From assembly GCA_937891165.1 (NCBI GenBank), contig CALAEX010000216.1, positions 1-23,058 of the forward strand: a stretch of 23,058 nt of DNA, given 5' to 3'. This DNA is from an uncultured Lachnospiraceae bacterium (GTDB lineage Bacteria > Bacillota > Clostridia > Lachnospirales > Lachnospiraceae). Below the pieces are notes generated by a model. The model did no database searches, was not told where the DNA came from, and saw nothing but the letters and a program-made list of their open reading frames with translations. Each line of letters begins with the position of its first letter. The first letter of the stretch is position 1. Of this stretch, positions 21,641 to 23,058 are shown in pieces. The position numbers and the translations under genes are program-made.

Positions 21641-23058
21641 ATGGGAAAATTGATAAAAAGAAAAGAACTAACGCCAGACCAATATCATCGAGCCAATAAA
21701 GTTATGTGTGTTATCATGGTAATTTGTTATGTTGTCTTTATTGGAGTAGAATATAGTAATATTGGAAGAACAGGTGATAGTGATAGTGCAATGCACCGAA
21801 TGATAACATATGGAGTTTTTGCTCTTCTTTCGATTATTGTATGCAAAATATGGACAAAGAAAAAAAGATGTATGATTGCTTTAGCTGGATTGTTTTTGAT
21901 TCCATATGGAATGTTAGTGTTTACTAATGGTGCAATTGTTATTGTTTTAGTTTTTCCTGTATTAATTGGTTTAATGATTTATTTAAATTCGGTGGTTGTA
22001 GGATTAGGTTGTATTTATGCATTTGTCATTTGTGCAGTAAAATGTTTTTTATACAAACAAGCAGGAGATATTGAATTTTATAATTATACAAATTTAATTA
22101 CTATTTGTTTTGTTGTATCTGTTTATGGGTCTTATCGTGCCATTTCTCTTTTAATTAATTTTAGTAAAGAAGACCAAAGTATTATTCAGAAAGAAGCAGA
22201 GCATAGAAAAGAAGTAGCTAGTATAGTATCTAATATTGTGGAGAAGTTAAATGTAGATTTTACAAGTATGGTAGATAACTTGCAGAAGGTTAATACAGCA
22301 ATGAGTCTAGCAAATAATGCAATGAATAGTATTTCAGGAAGTTCTGAAGATACAGCACAAGCAGTTAATAATCAGATGAATATGACAACGCATATTCAAG
22401 ATAGTTTAGAAAATACAAGCGAATTAGCAAATAATGCAAGAGCAACAACACAAAATTTAAAAAATGTAGTTGTAGATGGAAAACAGCTTGCAGATGATTT
22501 ACAAGAGCAATCTAATATAGTAGATAGAAATATTATGAATATTTCACAAATCGTAGAACAATTAGTAGATAATGTACATAAAGTATCTGGTATTACAGAT
22601 TCGATTTTAAAAATTTCTTCTCAAACAAATTTACTTGCCTTAAATGCTTCCATTGAAGCGGCAAGAGCAGGAGATGCAGGACGTGGATTTGCTGTAGTAG
22701 CGGAGGAAATTCGTCAATTAGCAGAAGAAACAAAAGTTTCAACAGAAAAAATTTCTGCTATTATTAGAGAATTAAATAATGTAACAGATAAAACGCAAAG
22801 TGGTCTGGAAGAATCGGTAGAATGTATCAATAAACAGCGAGAAAAAGTAAAAGAAGTAAATGAAAGTTTTGAAACAGTAGAACGTGATATGTTTAAGCTT
22901 CAAGAACATGTTGAGAGTATGAGTGATGAAGTAGAGTCTGTTTTAAGAGCAAATAGTGAAATTGTAGATAGTATTGGACTATTATCTGCGGCATCGGAAG
23001 AAGTTTCTGCTGGAGCACAAACTTGTAAAGACACGATTGATACAGCATTTACAAATTT
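21641..23058 (+). CDS. Methyl-accepting chemotaxis protein, 3'-truncated by the window edge
   Basis: An open frame of 472 codons that continues past the right edge. The start at 21641 is the first ATG after an in-frame TAG at 21629, but its ribosome binding site is weak. Residues 22-190 hold about six hydrophobic helices with no large extracellular loop, so sensing is probably within the membrane or by intracellular signals. After a linker the coiled-coil signalling domain follows, with the highly conserved hairpin tip SSQTNLLALNASIEAARAG and then GRGFAVVAEEIRQLAEET at about residues 330-365. The tip binds CheA and CheW. The C-terminal methylation helix is partly missing from view. A polytopic membrane sensor module distinguishes it from the common two-TM dCache/4HB receptors. 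Confidence 0.92.
   Translation, partial: MGKLIKRKELTPDQYHRANKVMCVIMVICYVVFIGVEYSNIGRTGDSDSAMHRMITYGVFALLSIIVCKIWTKKKRCMIALAGLFLIPYGMLVFTNGAIVIVLVFPVLIGLMIYLNSVVVGLGCIYAFVICAVKCFLYKQAGDIEFYNYTNLITICFVVSVYGSYRAISLLINFSKEDQSIIQKEAEHRKEVASIVSNIVEKLNVDFTSMVDNLQKVNTAMSLANNAMNSISGSSEDTAQAVNNQMNMTTHIQDSLENTSELANNARATTQNLKNVVVDGKQLADDLQEQSNIVDRNIMNISQIVEQLVDNVHKVSGITDSILKISSQTNLLALNASIEAARAGDAGRGFAVVAEEIRQLAEETKVSTEKISAIIRELNNVTDKTQSGLEESVECINKQREKVKEVNESFETVERDMFKLQEHVESMSDEVESVLRANSEIVDSIGLLSAASEEVSAGAQTCKDTIDTAFTN

Noticed and set aside
1..23058. CRISPR arrays, tRNA or rRNA genes, transposases or integrases
   Set aside because: No regularly spaced repeats, no cloverleaf with CCA-type end, no rRNA-like conserved segments and no transposase or integrase motifs were seen in any gene.

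Overview
The window looks like part of a low-GC Firmicute chromosome, most likely Clostridia and probably a Lachnospiraceae-type gut anaerobe. The grounds are the AT-rich composition, strong AGGAGG-type ribosome binding sites, the mix of gene families, and a clostridial-type F420H2-dehydrogenase-like ferredoxin protein. The species cannot be named from the sequence alone.

Bases 1-15514 are a surface polysaccharide (exopolysaccharide or capsule) locus, all on the + strand. It opens with a truncated PLP aminotransferase, a NeuD/PglD acetyltransferase, a PglC/EpsL-type phosphoglycosyl transferase and a PglA-like GT4. This set would make a bacillosamine-type (2,4-diamino-2,4,6-trideoxyhexose) UDP-sugar, load it on undecaprenyl phosphate and add the second sugar. 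A much more AT-rich block follows (about 3000-13030): a TupA-type ATP-grasp ligase, two GT2 enzymes, an EpsG/Wzy-like polymerase, a GT4, a stand-alone GINT1-N-like beta-propeller protein, a polysaccharide pyruvyl transferase, a Wzx/PST flippase and an FrhB-like iron-sulfur protein. The locus closes with UDP-glucuronate 4-epimerase and UDP-glucose 6-dehydrogenase, which supply UDP-GlcA and UDP-GalA, and then an intrinsic terminator. The logic is a Wzx/Wzy-type repeat-unit assembly line. The polymer is predicted to contain a diamino sugar and uronic acid, with possible aminoacyl and pyruvyl decorations.

Bases 15560-17450 hold an AAA-ATPase/PD-(D/E)XK protein of a widespread, poorly understood family. 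It is followed by an unusual GC-richer, highly self-complementary element (17264-17448) between convergent genes. Uracil phosphoribosyltransferase (upp) follows on the minus strand.

Bases 18180-20592 are a small + strand operon: GNAT acetyltransferase, DUF402 protein, second GNAT and a YdcF/DUF218 protein, ended by a strong hairpin shared with the convergent pnuC.

Bases 20582-21450 carry pnuC (NMN/nicotinamide riboside-type transporter) on the minus strand. Its own promoter and about 150-nt leader include an intrinsic terminator and a competing hairpin, which is a candidate riboswitch or attenuator. Divergently, a promoter at 21479-21507 drives a six-TM methyl-accepting chemotaxis protein that runs off the right edge.
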